DNA of 39,387 nt from an uncultured Desulfobacteraceae bacterium (GCA_903909505.1 CAIVVZ010000110.1:1-39387), one strand, 5' to 3'; shown: positions 24,760 through 34,127, numbered from the stretch's first letter. Notes: generated from the letters alone by a model not told the origin. A program made the numbers and translations.

Positions 24760-25311
24760 ATGAAAGAAAACACACCATCGGCGGCTGCGGATCTGCTGTC
24801 CGCCATCAGCGATAAAGTCAACGCCTGCATTCAATGCGGCACCTGCTCCGCGTCATGCCCGAATGCCTTTGCCATGGATTTTTCACCGCGGCATTTGTGG
24901 CGGCTGCTTCAGGCAGGCGAGATGCAGGCTGTATTAACGAGCAGATCCTTCAGCCTGTGTTCTACATGCTATTATTGTACGCTGCGATGCCCCAGGGGGC
25001 TGCCCCTGACGGATATCATGAGCGCCTTGAAGCAGGTCAGCGCCAGACAGTTGCCGATGCTGGATCCGTCGGGTGTTTTGTTTTACCAAAAATTTCTGGA
25101 AAGCGTTCGCCGGCACGGCCGGGTTCGGGAAATGGAATTCATGACGCTCTATTTTTCGGCCATGAAAAATCCTTTGCTGCCGTTTCAGTTCGCGTCGCTG
25201 GGGATCAGGCTTATCTCTCGAAAAAAACTGCCCTTTCAACTGCCGTCCAAGGGCAGTGAACGCCTGAATGCCCTGTTTCGCAAAGTGAATGAATTGGAGA
25301 ATGCCCCATGA
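24760..25311 (+). CDS. hdrC: HdrC-like iron-sulfur subunit, 183 aa
   Basis: Two 4Fe-4S motifs, CIQCGTCSASCP (C23, C26, C29, C33) and CSTCYYCTLRCP (C67, C70, C73, C77), as in HdrC. Length is usual. It carries electrons from HdrA to HdrB. Its stop overlaps the hdrB start (ATGA), the classic hdrC-hdrB coupling. Confidence 0.94.
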   Translation: MKENTPSAAADLLSAISDKVNACIQCGTCSASCPNAFAMDFSPRHLWRLLQAGEMQAVLTSRSFSLCSTCYYCTLRCPRGLPLTDIMSALKQVSARQLPMLDPSGVLFYQKFLESVRRHGRVREMEFMTLYFSAMKNPLLPFQFASLGIRLISRKKLPFQLPSKGSERLNALFRKVNELENAP

Positions 25312-26177
25312 AATATCTCTATTATCCCGGATGTTCACTGGAAGGATCGGCACAGGAATATAATATTTCCACAAAGGCCGTTTTGAAAGCGCTCGGGGTT
25401 GATCTGCTGGAACTGTCCGACTGGAGCTGTTGCGGCGCATCCGCCGCTACAGCCGTCAGCCCGCTGCTGGCCCTGGCCCTTCCCGCCCGGAATCTGGCCA
25501 TTGCGGAAACCATTGCGGATGTCTCTGATATGCTGGTTCCGTGCAGCGCCTGTTATCTGAATCTGAAAAAAGTTGAAGAAACCATTCGCAGGGAGCCGGG
25601 TGTTCTGGTCAAGCTGAACGCAGCTCTGGAAACCGAGAACCTGAAGTTAAGCGGCCGGATCCGGGTGCGGCATCTTCTGGATGTGCTGTCCCGGGACATT
25701 GACTTGAACCGGATTCGATCCCTGGCAACAAAACCCCTTTCCATGCTGCGCATCGCACCGTATTATGGGTGTCAGTGTCTTCGTCCTTACCCGGTATTTG
25801 ACAATCCGGAAAAACCCGTTTCCATGAATCCTCTGATTGAGGCTGCAGGCGCCCGAGTTCACCCCTGGGCCATGGGAGGGATCTGCTGCGGAGCATCCAA
25901 CCTGAACACGCATCCGACCATCGGAATTTCCCTGGTAACCGCACTGCTGAAGGAGGCTCAGGGCGCCGACGCCATTGTAACGGTCTGCCCCATGTGTCAA
26001 CTGAATCTGGAAGGCTATCAGAATAAAGCCTCTGAGGCCTGTAACGAAGCCATTCAGATTGCCGTTCTATATCTTCCCCAGTTGCTGGGAATCGCTCTGG
26101 GGCTTCCGAACACCGACATCCGGCTGGATTTGAACCTTTCCGCAAACAACGCATTCAGAAAAAAATGCGAGATATGA
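25308..26177 (+). CDS. hdrB: HdrB-like CCG-domain subunit, 289 aa
   Basis: Two CCG domains: YYPGC (C9), CCG at 41-43, CSAC, then CQCLRP, ICCGASN and CPMCQLN. These bind the noncubane 4Fe-4S clusters that cleave heterodisulfides in methanogen HdrB. In sulfate reducers without CoM/CoB the substrate is unknown; DsrC-type disulfides are one proposal. It follows hdrC with an ATGA overlap and closes the hdrA-hdrC-hdrB set. Confidence 0.94.
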   Translation: MKYLYYPGCSLEGSAQEYNISTKAVLKALGVDLLELSDWSCCGASAATAVSPLLALALPARNLAIAETIADVSDMLVPCSACYLNLKKVEETIRREPGVLVKLNAALETENLKLSGRIRVRHLLDVLSRDIDLNRIRSLATKPLSMLRIAPYYGCQCLRPYPVFDNPEKPVSMNPLIEAAGARVHPWAMGGICCGASNLNTHPTIGISLVTALLKEAQGADAIVTVCPMCQLNLEGYQNKASEACNEAIQIAVLYLPQLLGIALGLPNTDIRLDLNLSANNAFRKKCEI

Positions 26178-26206
26178 AGCGCGGAAAATCGAAACTTCTG
26201 CGCTTC
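26176..26206 (+). terminator. Weak stem-loop after hdrB
   Basis: GAAGCGC (26176-26182) and GCGCTTC (26200-26206), 7 bp with a 17-nt loop, overlapping the hdrB stop. No T run follows, so it may be an mRNA processing or attenuation structure rather than a full terminator. Confidence 0.3.
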
Positions 26207-26239
26207 CTAAATTCCCAACTTCTCTTTTCAAGGTGAGCC

Positions 26240-28555
26240 ATGCAGAATCTGCTCCGTCATCCGCGTCGCAGCCTGATTTCCAAACTCATTCTGAGTGTCG
26301 GCATGACCTTGCTGCTGTCCATGTCCACCTGGGCCTATTTTAATATCAACGAACAAAAAAACCGAGTCATGGACAACATCATCGCCAATGCGGATCGTCT
26401 GACCAACACGATCCGTCTGGGAACCCATTATGCCATGATGCTCAATTCCCGCGATGACATCACGCAGATCATCACCAATATCGGCAAACAGGAAGGCATC
26501 GAAAATATCAGAATCTATAACAAACAAGGCCAGATCAAATTCTCCAACTCGGCCCCTGAAGTCAACACCACGACCAACATCAAGGCAGAAGCCTGCGATA
26601 TCTGCCATCGGACAGACCCGCCGATTTCGGATTTGACGCTTTCAGGCCGAACCCGGATTATAACTTCTTCAAAGGGGTACCGGCTTCTGGGCATCATCAC
26701 GCCGATCTGTAACGAGCCAAGCTGCGCGACGGATGTCTGCCATGTTCATCCCCAGGGGAAAAAAATCCTGGGCGCGCTGGATGTGGTGGTTTCGCTTGAA
26801 AAAACCGATCAAGAAATCTCGGGGTTTGAAAGAGGCATTCTATCCCTGACGGTATTTGTGTTTCTGATTACGTCCATGTTGATTTCCATCATCGTGATCC
26901 GGTTTGTCAGCCGGCCGATTCAGAAACTGATTGCCGGAACCCGATTTTTCGCCAGGGGCGAGTACGGCCATCAGGTGGACATTGCGCCGGAAGACGAGAT
27001 GGGGTTTCTGGCGGAAGCCATCAACCGGATGGGAAAGGCGATCGGCGAAAAACAGGCCGAGTTGAACAAGCAAAAGGATGAATATCAAAATCTTTTTGAA
27101 CTCGTTCCGTGTTTGATTACCATACAGGATAAGGCGTTGAAGCTCATCCGTTATAACCGGGAATTCGCCGACAAGTTCAGTCCGAAACACGGCGACTACT
27201 GTTTTCAGGCCTACAAGGGGCTCAATACACCATGCAGTCCCTGTCCGGTAGAGAGAACGTTTCAGGATGGACTGCCCCATTATGGTGAAGAATCCCGTGT
27301 AAATACCGATGGGTCGGTGACGCACTGGGTGGCGCGAACCTCACCGGTGAAAAATGCCGCGGGAGAGATTACGGCGGTCATGGAAGTCTGTCTGGACATT
27401 ACACGAAGAAAAGAGCTGGAAGTCAGGCTGGAGAACTCGGAAAAGAAATATCATGCCATTTTTAACAATATCCCCAATCCCGTGTTTGTTCTGGATGTGG
27501 AGACCCTTGAAGTTCTGGACTGTAATCAAAGCGTATCCACGGTTTATGGTTTTTCTCCGGAGGAGTTGATCCACCGATCATTTATGGAGATGTTCAGGGA
27601 AGAGGAAAGATCTTGTCTGGACCGGAAATTAAAGACGAAAAGCGTTATTCATCGCATGAAACAGGTCCATAAATCCGGCAGAACGCTGTTTGTGGACATC
27701 TGGATTTCACCTTCCGACCAGTTTTATTTAAATTGGCCGGGGCGAAACGTGCTGCTGGTAACAACCAGCGATATCACCCAGCGCCTGGAAACCGAACAGC
27801 AGTTTATTCAGGCCAGCAAAATGGCGACGCTGGGGGAAATGGCGACCGGCGTCGCCCATGAACTGAACCAGCCGCTTTCGGTCATCAAGACGGCAAGCAG
27901 CTTTTTTATCCGGAAAATCTCCCGGCAGGAAAAGCTTGATGACGACATACTGATCAACATGCTGGGCAAGATCGACAGCAATGTGGATCGAGCCAGCCGG
28001 ATCATCGGCCACATGCGGCTGTTTGCCAGAAAATCCGAGGGAAAGCTGGAAAAAATACAGGCAAATGACATCCTGGAAAAAGCATTTGAAATTTTCAGTC
28101 AGCAACTGAAGGTTCGGGGCATCGACGTGCTGTGGCAAATTGAAAAAAATCTGCCGCAGATTCTGGGAGATCCGGGTCGTCTCGAGCAGGTATTCATCAA
28201 CCTGCTGCTGAATGCCAGGGACGCCATTGAAGAAAGATGGGGGAATCGGGAAGCCGACGCAGGCGGGAAAAGGATTACGCTGAGAACCTGGACCGCGGAC
28301 AAAAAGGTTGGCATCGAAATTATGGATACCGGCAAAGGGATTCCCAGTACGATTCTGGATAAAATTTTCGAGCCGTTTTTTACCACCAAGGAAGTGGGGA
28401 AAGGAACCGGCCTGGGACTGTCCATCAGCTACGGCATCGTGAAGGAATGCGGCGGCGATATACAGGTCAGATCGGAAGAAGGCAAAGGCGCCGGCTTTGT
28501 AATCCACTTTCCCATACAGGATACAAACGATGAAAAAAACCATTTTGCTGGTTGA
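26240..28555 (+). CDS. Membrane sensor histidine kinase with CxxCH periplasmic domain, 771 aa
   Basis: Membrane segments at about 12-32 and 200-222 enclose a periplasmic domain with CDICH (C119, C122, H123) and CATDVCH (C162, C167, H168). The first is a canonical heme c attachment motif, the second a C-x4-C-H variant. Then HAMP (about 222-275), a PAS with C321, C332 and C335 (CFQAY...PCSPCP), a second PAS ([11 protein letters not shown]), HisKA ([13 protein letters not shown]) and a HATPase ending in GTGLGLS. AGGTG precedes ATG 26240. It overlaps the next gene by 26 bases. It may sense periplasmic redox state or a ligand through heme and signal to the receivers of this cluster. Confidence 0.92.
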   Translation: MQNLLRHPRRSLISKLILSVGMTLLLSMSTWAYFNINEQKNRVMDNIIANADRLTNTIRLGTHYAMMLNSRDDITQIITNIGKQEGIENIRIYNKQGQIKFSNSAPEVNTTTNIKAEACDICHRTDPPISDLTLSGRTRIITSSKGYRLLGIITPICNEPSCATDVCHVHPQGKKILGALDVVVSLEKTDQEISGFERGILSLTVFVFLITSMLISIIVIRFVSRPIQKLIAGTRFFARGEYGHQVDIAPEDEMGFLAEAINRMGKAIGEKQAELNKQKDEYQNLFELVPCLITIQDKALKLIRYNREFADKFSPKHGDYCFQAYKGLNTPCSPCPVERTFQDGLPHYGEESRVNTDGSVTHWVARTSPVKNAAGEITAVMEVCLDITRRKELEVRLENSEKKYHAIFNNIPNPVFVLDVETLEVLDCNQSVSTVYGFSPEELIHRSFMEMFREEERSCLDRKLKTKSVIHRMKQVHKSGRTLFVDIWISPSDQFYLNWPGRNVLLVTTSDITQRLETEQQFIQASKMATLGEMATGVAHELNQPLSVIKTASSFFIRKISRQEKLDDDILINMLGKIDSNVDRASRIIGHMRLFARKSEGKLEKIQANDILEKAFEIFSQQLKVRGIDVLWQIEKNLPQILGDPGRLEQVFINLLLNARDAIEERWGNREADAGGKRITLRTWTADKKVGIEIMDTGKGIPSTILDKIFEPFFTTKEVGKGTGLGLSISYGIVKECGGDIQVRSEEGKGAGFVIHFPIQDTNDEKNHFAG

Positions 28556-29657
28556 TGACGAAGCGGATATCCGGGAAATTCTATCCCTTTTTCTGGAAGA
28601 CCTTGGCTATACCGTGGTTGCGGCGGAAAACGGCGTGGAAGCGCTCAAGCTGTTTCGAAAGACGCTGCCGACACTGGTGATTTCAGACATCAAAATGCCG
28701 GGAATGGACGGGGTTGAACTGCTTCGAAAAATCAAACAGGAAAGCCCGGACACGGAATTTATCATGATTACGGGTCACGGCGATATGGAACTGGCCATCA
28801 TCAGCTTTCAGGGGCAGGCTGCGGATTTTATCACCAAACCCATCAATGTGGATGTTCTGGAAATCGCCTTGAAAAAAGTCTGCGATAAAATCCTTTGCCG
28901 TAAAATGCTTCGGGAATACACGGAAAATCTGGAAAAACTGATCCGGGAGAAAACCGAGCTACAGAACCATCTGTCCTCACTGGGACTGATGATCGGCTCC
29001 ATTTCACATGGCCTCAAGGGCCTTCTGACCGGCCTGGATGGGGGCATGTACCTGGTGGATTCGGGTTTTACCAAAGACAATCGGCCCCAGATTCAGGAAG
29101 GCTGGCAAATCGTCAAGCTCACGGTGGAACGCATTCGAAAGATGGTTCTGGATATTCTCTATTACGCCAAGGAACGGGATCTGAAATGGGAGACGGTGGA
29201 TATTCTCAGTTTCACCGAAGACATCGCCGCCGGCATTCAGCCCAAAATGGACATTCAAAAGATCACGTTTATAAAGGACTTCGACCCGTCCATCGGCGCC
29301 TTTGAAATCGATCCGGGAAGTATCCATTCGGCCCTGATCAATATCCTCGAAAACGCCATGGATGCCTGTACCCGGGATACGGCTGAAAAACAGAAGCAGG
29401 TGATTTTCGGGGTCAAGCAGAATCCCGATCACATTCTTTTCCAAATCACAGACACCGGCACGGGCATGGACCGGGAAACCCGGGAAAAGCTCTTTACCCT
29501 GTTTTTTTCATCAAAAGGCAGCAAGGGCACCGGCCTGGGGCTGTTCATTTCACAAAAAATCATCGCTCAGCATGGCGGCTCCATCCAGGTTTCCTCCGTC
29601 CCCGGTCATGGCTCCCAGTTTATCATCAAAATCCCAAAAACGATTCTGAACCGCTGA
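28530..29657 (+). CDS. Receiver-histidine kinase with unusual H-box, 375 aa
   Basis: N-terminal receiver (LVDDE, D53 in SDIKMPGMDG, TKP) followed by a kinase whose phospho-acceptor region reads SISHGLKGLLTGLDG (H near 160) instead of the usual HExxxP. The HATPase is complete (NILENAMDA, DTGTGMD, GTGLGLF). No membrane segment. It overlaps the upstream sensor by 26 bases. It may receive phosphate from that sensor through its receiver, or pass it on to the receiver inside HdrA. Confidence 0.9.
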   Translation: MKKTILLVDDEADIREILSLFLEDLGYTVVAAENGVEALKLFRKTLPTLVISDIKMPGMDGVELLRKIKQESPDTEFIMITGHGDMELAIISFQGQAADFITKPINVDVLEIALKKVCDKILCRKMLREYTENLEKLIREKTELQNHLSSLGLMIGSISHGLKGLLTGLDGGMYLVDSGFTKDNRPQIQEGWQIVKLTVERIRKMVLDILYYAKERDLKWETVDILSFTEDIAAGIQPKMDIQKITFIKDFDPSIGAFEIDPGSIHSALINILENAMDACTRDTAEKQKQVIFGVKQNPDHILFQITDTGTGMDRETREKLFTLFFSSKGSKGTGLGLFISQKIIAQHGGSIQVSSVPGHGSQFIIKIPKTILNR

Positions 29658-29684
29658 CGGTTGTGTTGGGAGCGCGTTTTTAAT

Positions 29685-29713
29685 TTGACCAATGCATGAA
29701 GATTCCATAAGAT
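29685..29713 (+). promoter_or_regulatory. Sigma70-type promoter of the PAS-sigma54 activator gene
   Basis: -35 TTGACC (29685-29690), 17-nt spacer, -10 TAAGAT (29708-29713). Predicted start near 29720, about 50 bases before ATG 29772. This suggests the activator is transcribed apart from the kinase genes. Confidence 0.5.
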
Positions 29714-29771
29714 CATCATCTCATGAAAGCGTTTTGAACTTTCTCTGCAGAAGGAGTCTTCATACAACAGG

Positions 29772-31157
29772 ATGAACGTTCGCAAAAAGACAAAAACACC
29801 CGATCCGCTTACACCGACCGAAGCCATTCTTGAAAGCATTTCAGATGGTGTTTTCACGGTGGACCGGGAGTGGCGCATCACTTCGTTTAACCGGGCGGCC
29901 GAGAAGATTACCAAAACATCCCGCAGCGAGGCCATCGGCCGGTTCTGTTCGGAAGTGTTCCGCTCCAGCATGTGCGAAATCGAATGCGCGCTGCGGCGGA
30001 CCCTGAAAAACCGCAAAGCGATCATCGGCCAGTCCGGTTACATCATTGATGCGGAAGGCACCCGCATTCCGGTCAGCGTTTCCACCGCGGTCCTTCGGGA
30101 CGGTCAGGGACAGATTATCGGCGGAGCGGAGACTTTCCGGGATCTGAGCGAAGTCGAAGCCCTGCGCCAGGAGCTGGAGGGGCGCTTTCACATCGGGGAT
30201 CTGTCAAGCCGGAGCCCCCTCATGCAGAAGGTATTCGACGTTCTTCCCGCCATCGCGGCCAGCCCCAGTACGGTGCTGATTTTAGGAGAAACCGGAACCG
30301 GCAAGGAACTGGTGGCAAAAACGATTCACGCATTAAGTCCCCAAAGCAAAAAACCCTTTATTGCCGTCAATTGCGGCGCTTTGCCGGATACCCTTCTGGA
30401 ATCCGAACTCTTCGGATATAAGGCCGGTGCCTTTACCGGCGCGGGAAAGGACAAGCCGGGGCGTTTTGCGATGGCCAAAAACGGAACCCTTTTTCTGGAT
30501 GAAATCGGTGAAGTGAGCCCGGCGTTTCAGGTGCGGCTGCTGCGGGTGCTTCAGGATCGAACCTACGAGCCCCTGGGTGCGACCCAATCCGAAACCACCA
30601 GCGCCAGGATCATTGTCGCGACCAACAGGGACCTGGCCGAACGGGTGCGCCAACATGCATTCCGTGAGGACCTGTATTATCGCGTGAATGTCATACGTGT
30701 GGAACTGCCGCCGCTTCGCCGGCGAAAGGAAGACATTCCGCTTCTGGTGGAACAATTTATCGCCCGGTTCAACCGGCTTCAGCAAAAAACCACCCGGGGG
30801 ATTGCCCCCGAAGCGCTTTCCCTGCTGATGGCCCATGACTGGCCGGGAAACATCCGTGAGCTGGAAAACGCAATCGAACGCGCCTTTATCCTGTGCAACC
30901 AGGATGTCATTGCCATCGAACATCTCCCGGAGGAGCTGTCGGCCCGTTACACGACACGGACATGTCATGCCGATATGCAGACATCCCGGGACCTGATGGA
31001 GGCCCAAGTTATTCGAAACGCCCTGGAGCAAGCGGATTTTAACCGTCTGGCCGCGGCCCGATCGCTCGGTATCCACAAGAGCACCCTGTTCCGAAAGATG
31101 AAGCGGATGGGTCTTTCCCTGCCGACACGGGATGGGCGAACCCGAATCCCGACATGA
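29772..31157 (+). CDS. PAS-sigma54-dependent transcriptional activator, 461 aa
   Basis: One PAS domain with C59, C68 and C72 (CSEVFRSSMCEIEC), an AAA+ sigma54 domain (Walker A GETGTGKE; GAFTGA; FLDE) and a C-terminal Fis-type helix-turn-helix (NRLAAARSLGIHKSTLFRKM). It lies next to an Orp-like region with two divergent sigma54 promoters. In Desulfovibrio vulgaris the two divergent orp operons are controlled by sigma54 and an adjacent activator (DVU2106), so this is the likely counterpart. Similar PAS and HTH wording to the 13688-15409 product points to paralogy. Confidence 0.93.
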   Translation: MNVRKKTKTPDPLTPTEAILESISDGVFTVDREWRITSFNRAAEKITKTSRSEAIGRFCSEVFRSSMCEIECALRRTLKNRKAIIGQSGYIIDAEGTRIPVSVSTAVLRDGQGQIIGGAETFRDLSEVEALRQELEGRFHIGDLSSRSPLMQKVFDVLPAIAASPSTVLILGETGTGKELVAKTIHALSPQSKKPFIAVNCGALPDTLLESELFGYKAGAFTGAGKDKPGRFAMAKNGTLFLDEIGEVSPAFQVRLLRVLQDRTYEPLGATQSETTSARIIVATNRDLAERVRQHAFREDLYYRVNVIRVELPPLRRRKEDIPLLVEQFIARFNRLQQKTTRGIAPEALSLLMAHDWPGNIRELENAIERAFILCNQDVIAIEHLPEELSARYTTRTCHADMQTSRDLMEAQVIRNALEQADFNRLAAARSLGIHKSTLFRKMKRMGLSLPTRDGRTRIPT

Positions 31158-31242
31158 CCAGTGACGTGTCGGCAATCAGCCGATGCGAAATTGGCCCTTT
31201 GAAATACCTTGAGTACCTTCAGTCGGTACAAGAGAAAAACCA

Positions 31243-31605
31243 CTAACCCCAGAGCCGGATCAACCGTTTTCCATCCCTGAGCTCAGCCCGTATTTTTTCC
31301 ATATGACGCAGGGTGGCGAGTTCGCGCTCCAGAACCTTTTCGCTGATTTGAAGTTGGGCCGAGAGCCTCCCGGGTTCCATAGGGCCTTCCTTTTGCAACA
31401 CTGTCAGAATCTGTTGTTGAACCGGATTTAGCTGGGATTCATAATCTTGATTTTTGGCAAACGACTTTGCGCTGTATACGGCCCAAGGTTCGCATGCCTT
31501 TGCCGGAGAAAGAAGGTCCATACAACAATCCTCGCAAAGGAGCTGCCCGTGAAGCTGTCTGCCTTCCCCCTCAGCAATATCGATTTTGCATTTTTCACAT
31601 TGCAT
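31243..31605 (-). CDS. Zinc-finger plus winged-helix-like small protein, 120 aa
   Basis: The N-terminus has two CxxC pairs (CEKC near 3-6, CEDC near 24-27) that probably bind zinc. The C-terminal half reads as a winged helix-turn-helix (QQQILTVLQKEGPMEPGRLSAQL...VLERELATL). It is the last gene of the minus-strand Orp-like operon, 27 nt after an ATPase gene. It may be a local transcription regulator; I do not recognise the exact family. Confidence 0.75.
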   Translation of the reverse strand: MQCEKCKIDIAEGEGRQLHGQLLCEDCCMDLLSPAKACEPWAVYSAKSFAKNQDYESQLNPVQQQILTVLQKEGPMEPGRLSAQLQISEKVLERELATLRHMEKIRAELRDGKRLIRLWG

Positions 31606-31632
31606 GCTGTCTCTCCATCGAAAATGTTCGTC

Positions 31633-32499
31633 TTACAACCCCAGGTGCCGGGCCAGATCTTCCCAGAGCTTTTTGACTGCTGTTGCGCCTTCAGAATGGG
31701 GATCATATTCAATAATCGTCTTACCCTGAACCATTGCTTTTGTAAAGACCGGATCAAAAGGGATCCGGCCCATCACGGTCATGTTTTTTTCTTTCGCATA
31801 GGCCTCGATGGCCTGTCCCATCTCGGGATTGAGGTCATACTTGTTGACACAGACCATGGCCGGGACCCTGAAAAAGGCGGCAAGCTCCGCCACCCGCTCC
31901 ATGTCGTGCCTGCCCGAAATCGTGGGCTCGGTCACGATGAGCGCTGCCGTGGCCCCGCCAAGGGAGGCAATTACCGGACAACCGATGCCCGGAGGACCGT
32001 CCGTTAAGAGCAGATCCAGGTGTTTTTTTCCGGCAAGCAATTTGCCATGCTGTCGGATCAGGCTGACAAGTTTGCCCGAATTTTCCTCGGCGATGCCCAG
32101 TCTTGCATGCGCCATGGGCCCGAACCGCGTATCGGAAAGGAACCACTCACCGCACGTATCCTGAGAAAACGCGATGGCCTCCTCCGGGCAAAAATAATAG
32201 CAGACCCCGCACCCTTCGCATGCAATGGGATCCACAATAAACGTTTCGCTGATGGCGTTCCATTTGCACAATTCCCGGCACAGACCGCATTGCGTGCACG
32301 GGTCCGGGTTGATTACCGCCGTATGGCCGGACTCAAAATCATGACGCTCCACAATCCGGGGATCCATAATCAGATGAAGGTCCGCTGCGTCCACATCCGC
32401 GTCACAGAGCACCATCCCCTTTGCCAGGGAAGCAAAAGCGGCAAGCAGGCTTGTTTTACCGGTCCCGCCTTTTCCGCTGATAACGATCAGTTCTTTCAT
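31633..32499 (-). CDS. MinD/Mrp-type P-loop ATPase with inserted ferredoxin domain, 288 aa
   Basis: P-loop SGKGGTGKTS at the N-terminus, Switch I-like CDADVDAADLHL, two 4Fe-4S motifs (CTQCGLCRELC and CEGCGVCYYFCP) inserted between the ATPase motifs, and a DGPPGIGCPV motif. This is the paired MinD-type ATPase family found in orp operons of sulfate reducers (DVU2103/DVU2104-like). Probably a metallocluster carrier or assembly ATPase. It lies 30 nt after its paralogue. Confidence 0.9.
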   Translation of the reverse strand: MKELIVISGKGGTGKTSLLAAFASLAKGMVLCDADVDAADLHLIMDPRIVERHDFESGHTAVINPDPCTQCGLCRELCKWNAISETFIVDPIACEGCGVCYYFCPEEAIAFSQDTCGEWFLSDTRFGPMAHARLGIAEENSGKLVSLIRQHGKLLAGKKHLDLLLTDGPPGIGCPVIASLGGATAALIVTEPTISGRHDMERVAELAAFFRVPAMVCVNKYDLNPEMGQAIEAYAKEKNMTVMGRIPFDPVFTKAMVQGKTIIEYDPHSEGATAVKKLWEDLARHLGL

Positions 32500-32529
32500 A
32501 AGACGTCTCTTTTCCTTGTTTCTTGGGGG

Positions 32530-33387
32530 TTATTCCGGCCTGGGTGCTTGAGAGAGGATTTCTGCAATCCGACGGTGCAGGTTCAGGAATCTTTCTTTCC
32601 ATTCGGGCATCGCCTCCACGAGCATTTCGCCCCGCGAGTAGGCCTCCGCGATTTTTCGATCAAAAGGGATCTCCATCAAAATAGGCATTCCCAGGCCCTT
32701 TGCATACTCCCGGACGTGATCATCGCCCATGTCCGAGCGGTTGATGACCAGGCCGCAGGGAATATCAAGGATTTTAACGGCCCCCACGGCAAGCTTAAGG
32801 TCGTGCAGCCCGAAAGGCGTGGGCTCGGTCACCAGGAGAACGAAGTCCGCCCCTTTCATTGCGGTGATAACGGGACATGAAGTACCGGGAGGGGCGTCGA
32901 TAATGGTCAGGGCACCGGGCCTGGCATATTCCCGTACTTTCCGGATCAGCGGGGGGGACATAGCCTCGCCGACCCGCAGTTTCCCATGAACAAATTCCAG
33001 CCCGTTTCGGCTGCCCCGCTCGGTGACGCCGATTTCGCGGCCCGTCTCCGTGATGGCCTTTTCCGGACAGACGCGCATGCAGCCGCCGCAACTATGGCAG
33101 AGTTCAGGGAAAGGCAGGATGGTTTTGCCCATGATGACAATCGCCTTGAACTGGCAGATATCCCGGCACTTGCCGCAAAGGGTACACTTTTTCATATCCA
33201 CTTCGGGAACAGGAGTGTTAATGATCCTGGTTTCATGAATTTCAGGCCGGATGAAGAGGTAAGCATTGGGCTCCTCCACATCGCAGTCCAAAAGCTGAAC
33301 ATCGCCCCCAAGAGAAACGGCCAGGTTCGTGGCGATCGTTGTCTTGCCCGTACCGCCCTTTCCACTCGCTATACTGATAATCATCAT
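32530..33387 (-). CDS. MinD/Mrp-type P-loop ATPase with inserted ferredoxin domain (second copy), 285 aa
   Basis: P-loop SGKGGTGKTT, CDVEEPNAYLF, two 4Fe-4S motifs (CTLCGKCRDIC and CHSCGGCMRVCP), and DAPPGTSCPV. Same architecture as the 31633-32499 product, so the two may work as a heterodimer. The start overlaps the upstream small gene stop (ATGA at 33384-33387). Likely part of the Orp-type cofactor pathway. Confidence 0.9.
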   Translation of the reverse strand: MMIISIASGKGGTGKTTIATNLAVSLGGDVQLLDCDVEEPNAYLFIRPEIHETRIINTPVPEVDMKKCTLCGKCRDICQFKAIVIMGKTILPFPELCHSCGGCMRVCPEKAITETGREIGVTERGSRNGLEFVHGKLRVGEAMSPPLIRKVREYARPGALTIIDAPPGTSCPVITAMKGADFVLLVTEPTPFGLHDLKLAVGAVKILDIPCGLVINRSDMGDDHVREYAKGLGMPILMEIPFDRKIAEAYSRGEMLVEAMPEWKERFLNLHRRIAEILSQAPRPE

Positions 33388-33584
33388 GACTCCTTGCTTG
33401 ATTTATCCGTGGCATCTTCTTTACCGGCCCCCTGGCCGCGGCCCCGCCTGCCTCCGGAGCCCGGACCGGCGTCGTCTTTAGGTCCTCTTCGACAACCGGG
33501 ACCTCTTTGTTTTTGCCCTTTTCCGCCTCCCTGACCTGATTGTGACCCCTGGTTCTTTGGGCCGGTTCCGTCTTTATTTGGCAT
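33384..33584 (-). CDS. Small Gly/Lys/Arg-rich protein, 66 aa
   Basis: ATG at 33584 follows a strong AAAGGAGGG site and gives MPNKDGTGPKNQG followed by low-complexity G, Q, K and R. It resembles the small MPxxDGTGP proteins often found beside NifX/MinD-type genes. One Cys only. First gene of the minus-strand Orp-like operon. A longer frame to 33755 lacks a site. Function unknown. Confidence 0.75.
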   Translation of the reverse strand: MPNKDGTGPKNQGSQSGQGGGKGQKQRGPGCRRGPKDDAGPGSGGRRGRGQGAGKEDATDKSSKES

Positions 33585-33750
33585 GATATGACCCTCCTTT
33601 TGTCCATGGACGACGTTTGCGCCCGATTGGCAGGATTGGGCTCCAGCCTTTGTATCGGCTCGAAGAAATTTGAATCTCCGGAAAGATACTTGTTCGGCAA
33701 TGACAGCTCTCAAACGCTGGGCGCATCCTGGCTCTTGACACTTGACATAT

Positions 33751-33766
33751 AGCATTTATCATGCCA
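33751..33766 (-). promoter_or_regulatory. Sigma54 promoter of the minus-strand Orp-like operon
   Basis: On the minus strand TGGCAT (33761-33766), GATAA, ATGCT (33751-33755), with GG-N10-GC spacing. Five of six bases of the -24 consensus match. Predicted start near 33740. Confidence 0.78.
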
Positions 33767-33880
33767 GCGCTGAATATATTTTTAATATACTGAATTTTAT
33801 GTTTAATAAGACATATGGCGAATTGTCGGTTATTGTATCGTCGCAAATTTGCAACCATATATGATCAGCAGTGCTTGGAT

Positions 33881-34025
33881 ATTGCGACTCAAAGCGATCA
33901 GAAAAGCCGCGCATCGTTCCGTCGATCTTTACCCGATAAACTGCTTGCATGCGCTGACGGACCGATAAAACATCAGTCGCAATAATGCTACCTGTTCAAC
34001 CTGTAAGAGTAGCAGCATCGCGACT
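33881..34025. promoter_or_regulatory. Repeated GCGACT elements between the divergent sigma54 promoters
   Basis: ATTGCGACT (33881-33889) and its exact reverse complement AGTCGCAAT (33975-33983), plus GCGACT again at 34020-34025. They lie between the two sigma54 promoters and could be shared activator sites for the neighbouring PAS-sigma54 regulator. Confidence 0.5.
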
Positions 34026-34111
34026 GAATCCCAGTTCCCTCCCCGCAGCATTATTACTTTATATTAATGAATATCATCAGGTTATGTCTTTATTTCATTT
34101 AAATAATGATT

Positions 34112-34127
34112 TGGCACTATATTTGCT
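34112..34127 (+). promoter_or_regulatory. Sigma54 promoter of the plus-strand Orp-like operon
   Basis: TGGCAC (34112-34117), TATAT, TTGCT (34123-34127): a full match to the TGGCAC-N5-TTGCW consensus with GG-N10-GC spacing. Start predicted near 34138, about 29 bases before ATG 34167. Confidence 0.9.

Noticed and set aside
31158..31242. GTACC/GGTAC stem between convergent genes as a terminator
   Set aside because: Only 5 bp with no T run; too weak to call.
33585..33755. N-terminal extension of the small Gly-rich protein
   Set aside because: No ribosome site at 33755, whereas ATG 33584 has a strong one. The extension would also start at the sigma54 -12 box, upstream of the predicted transcript start.
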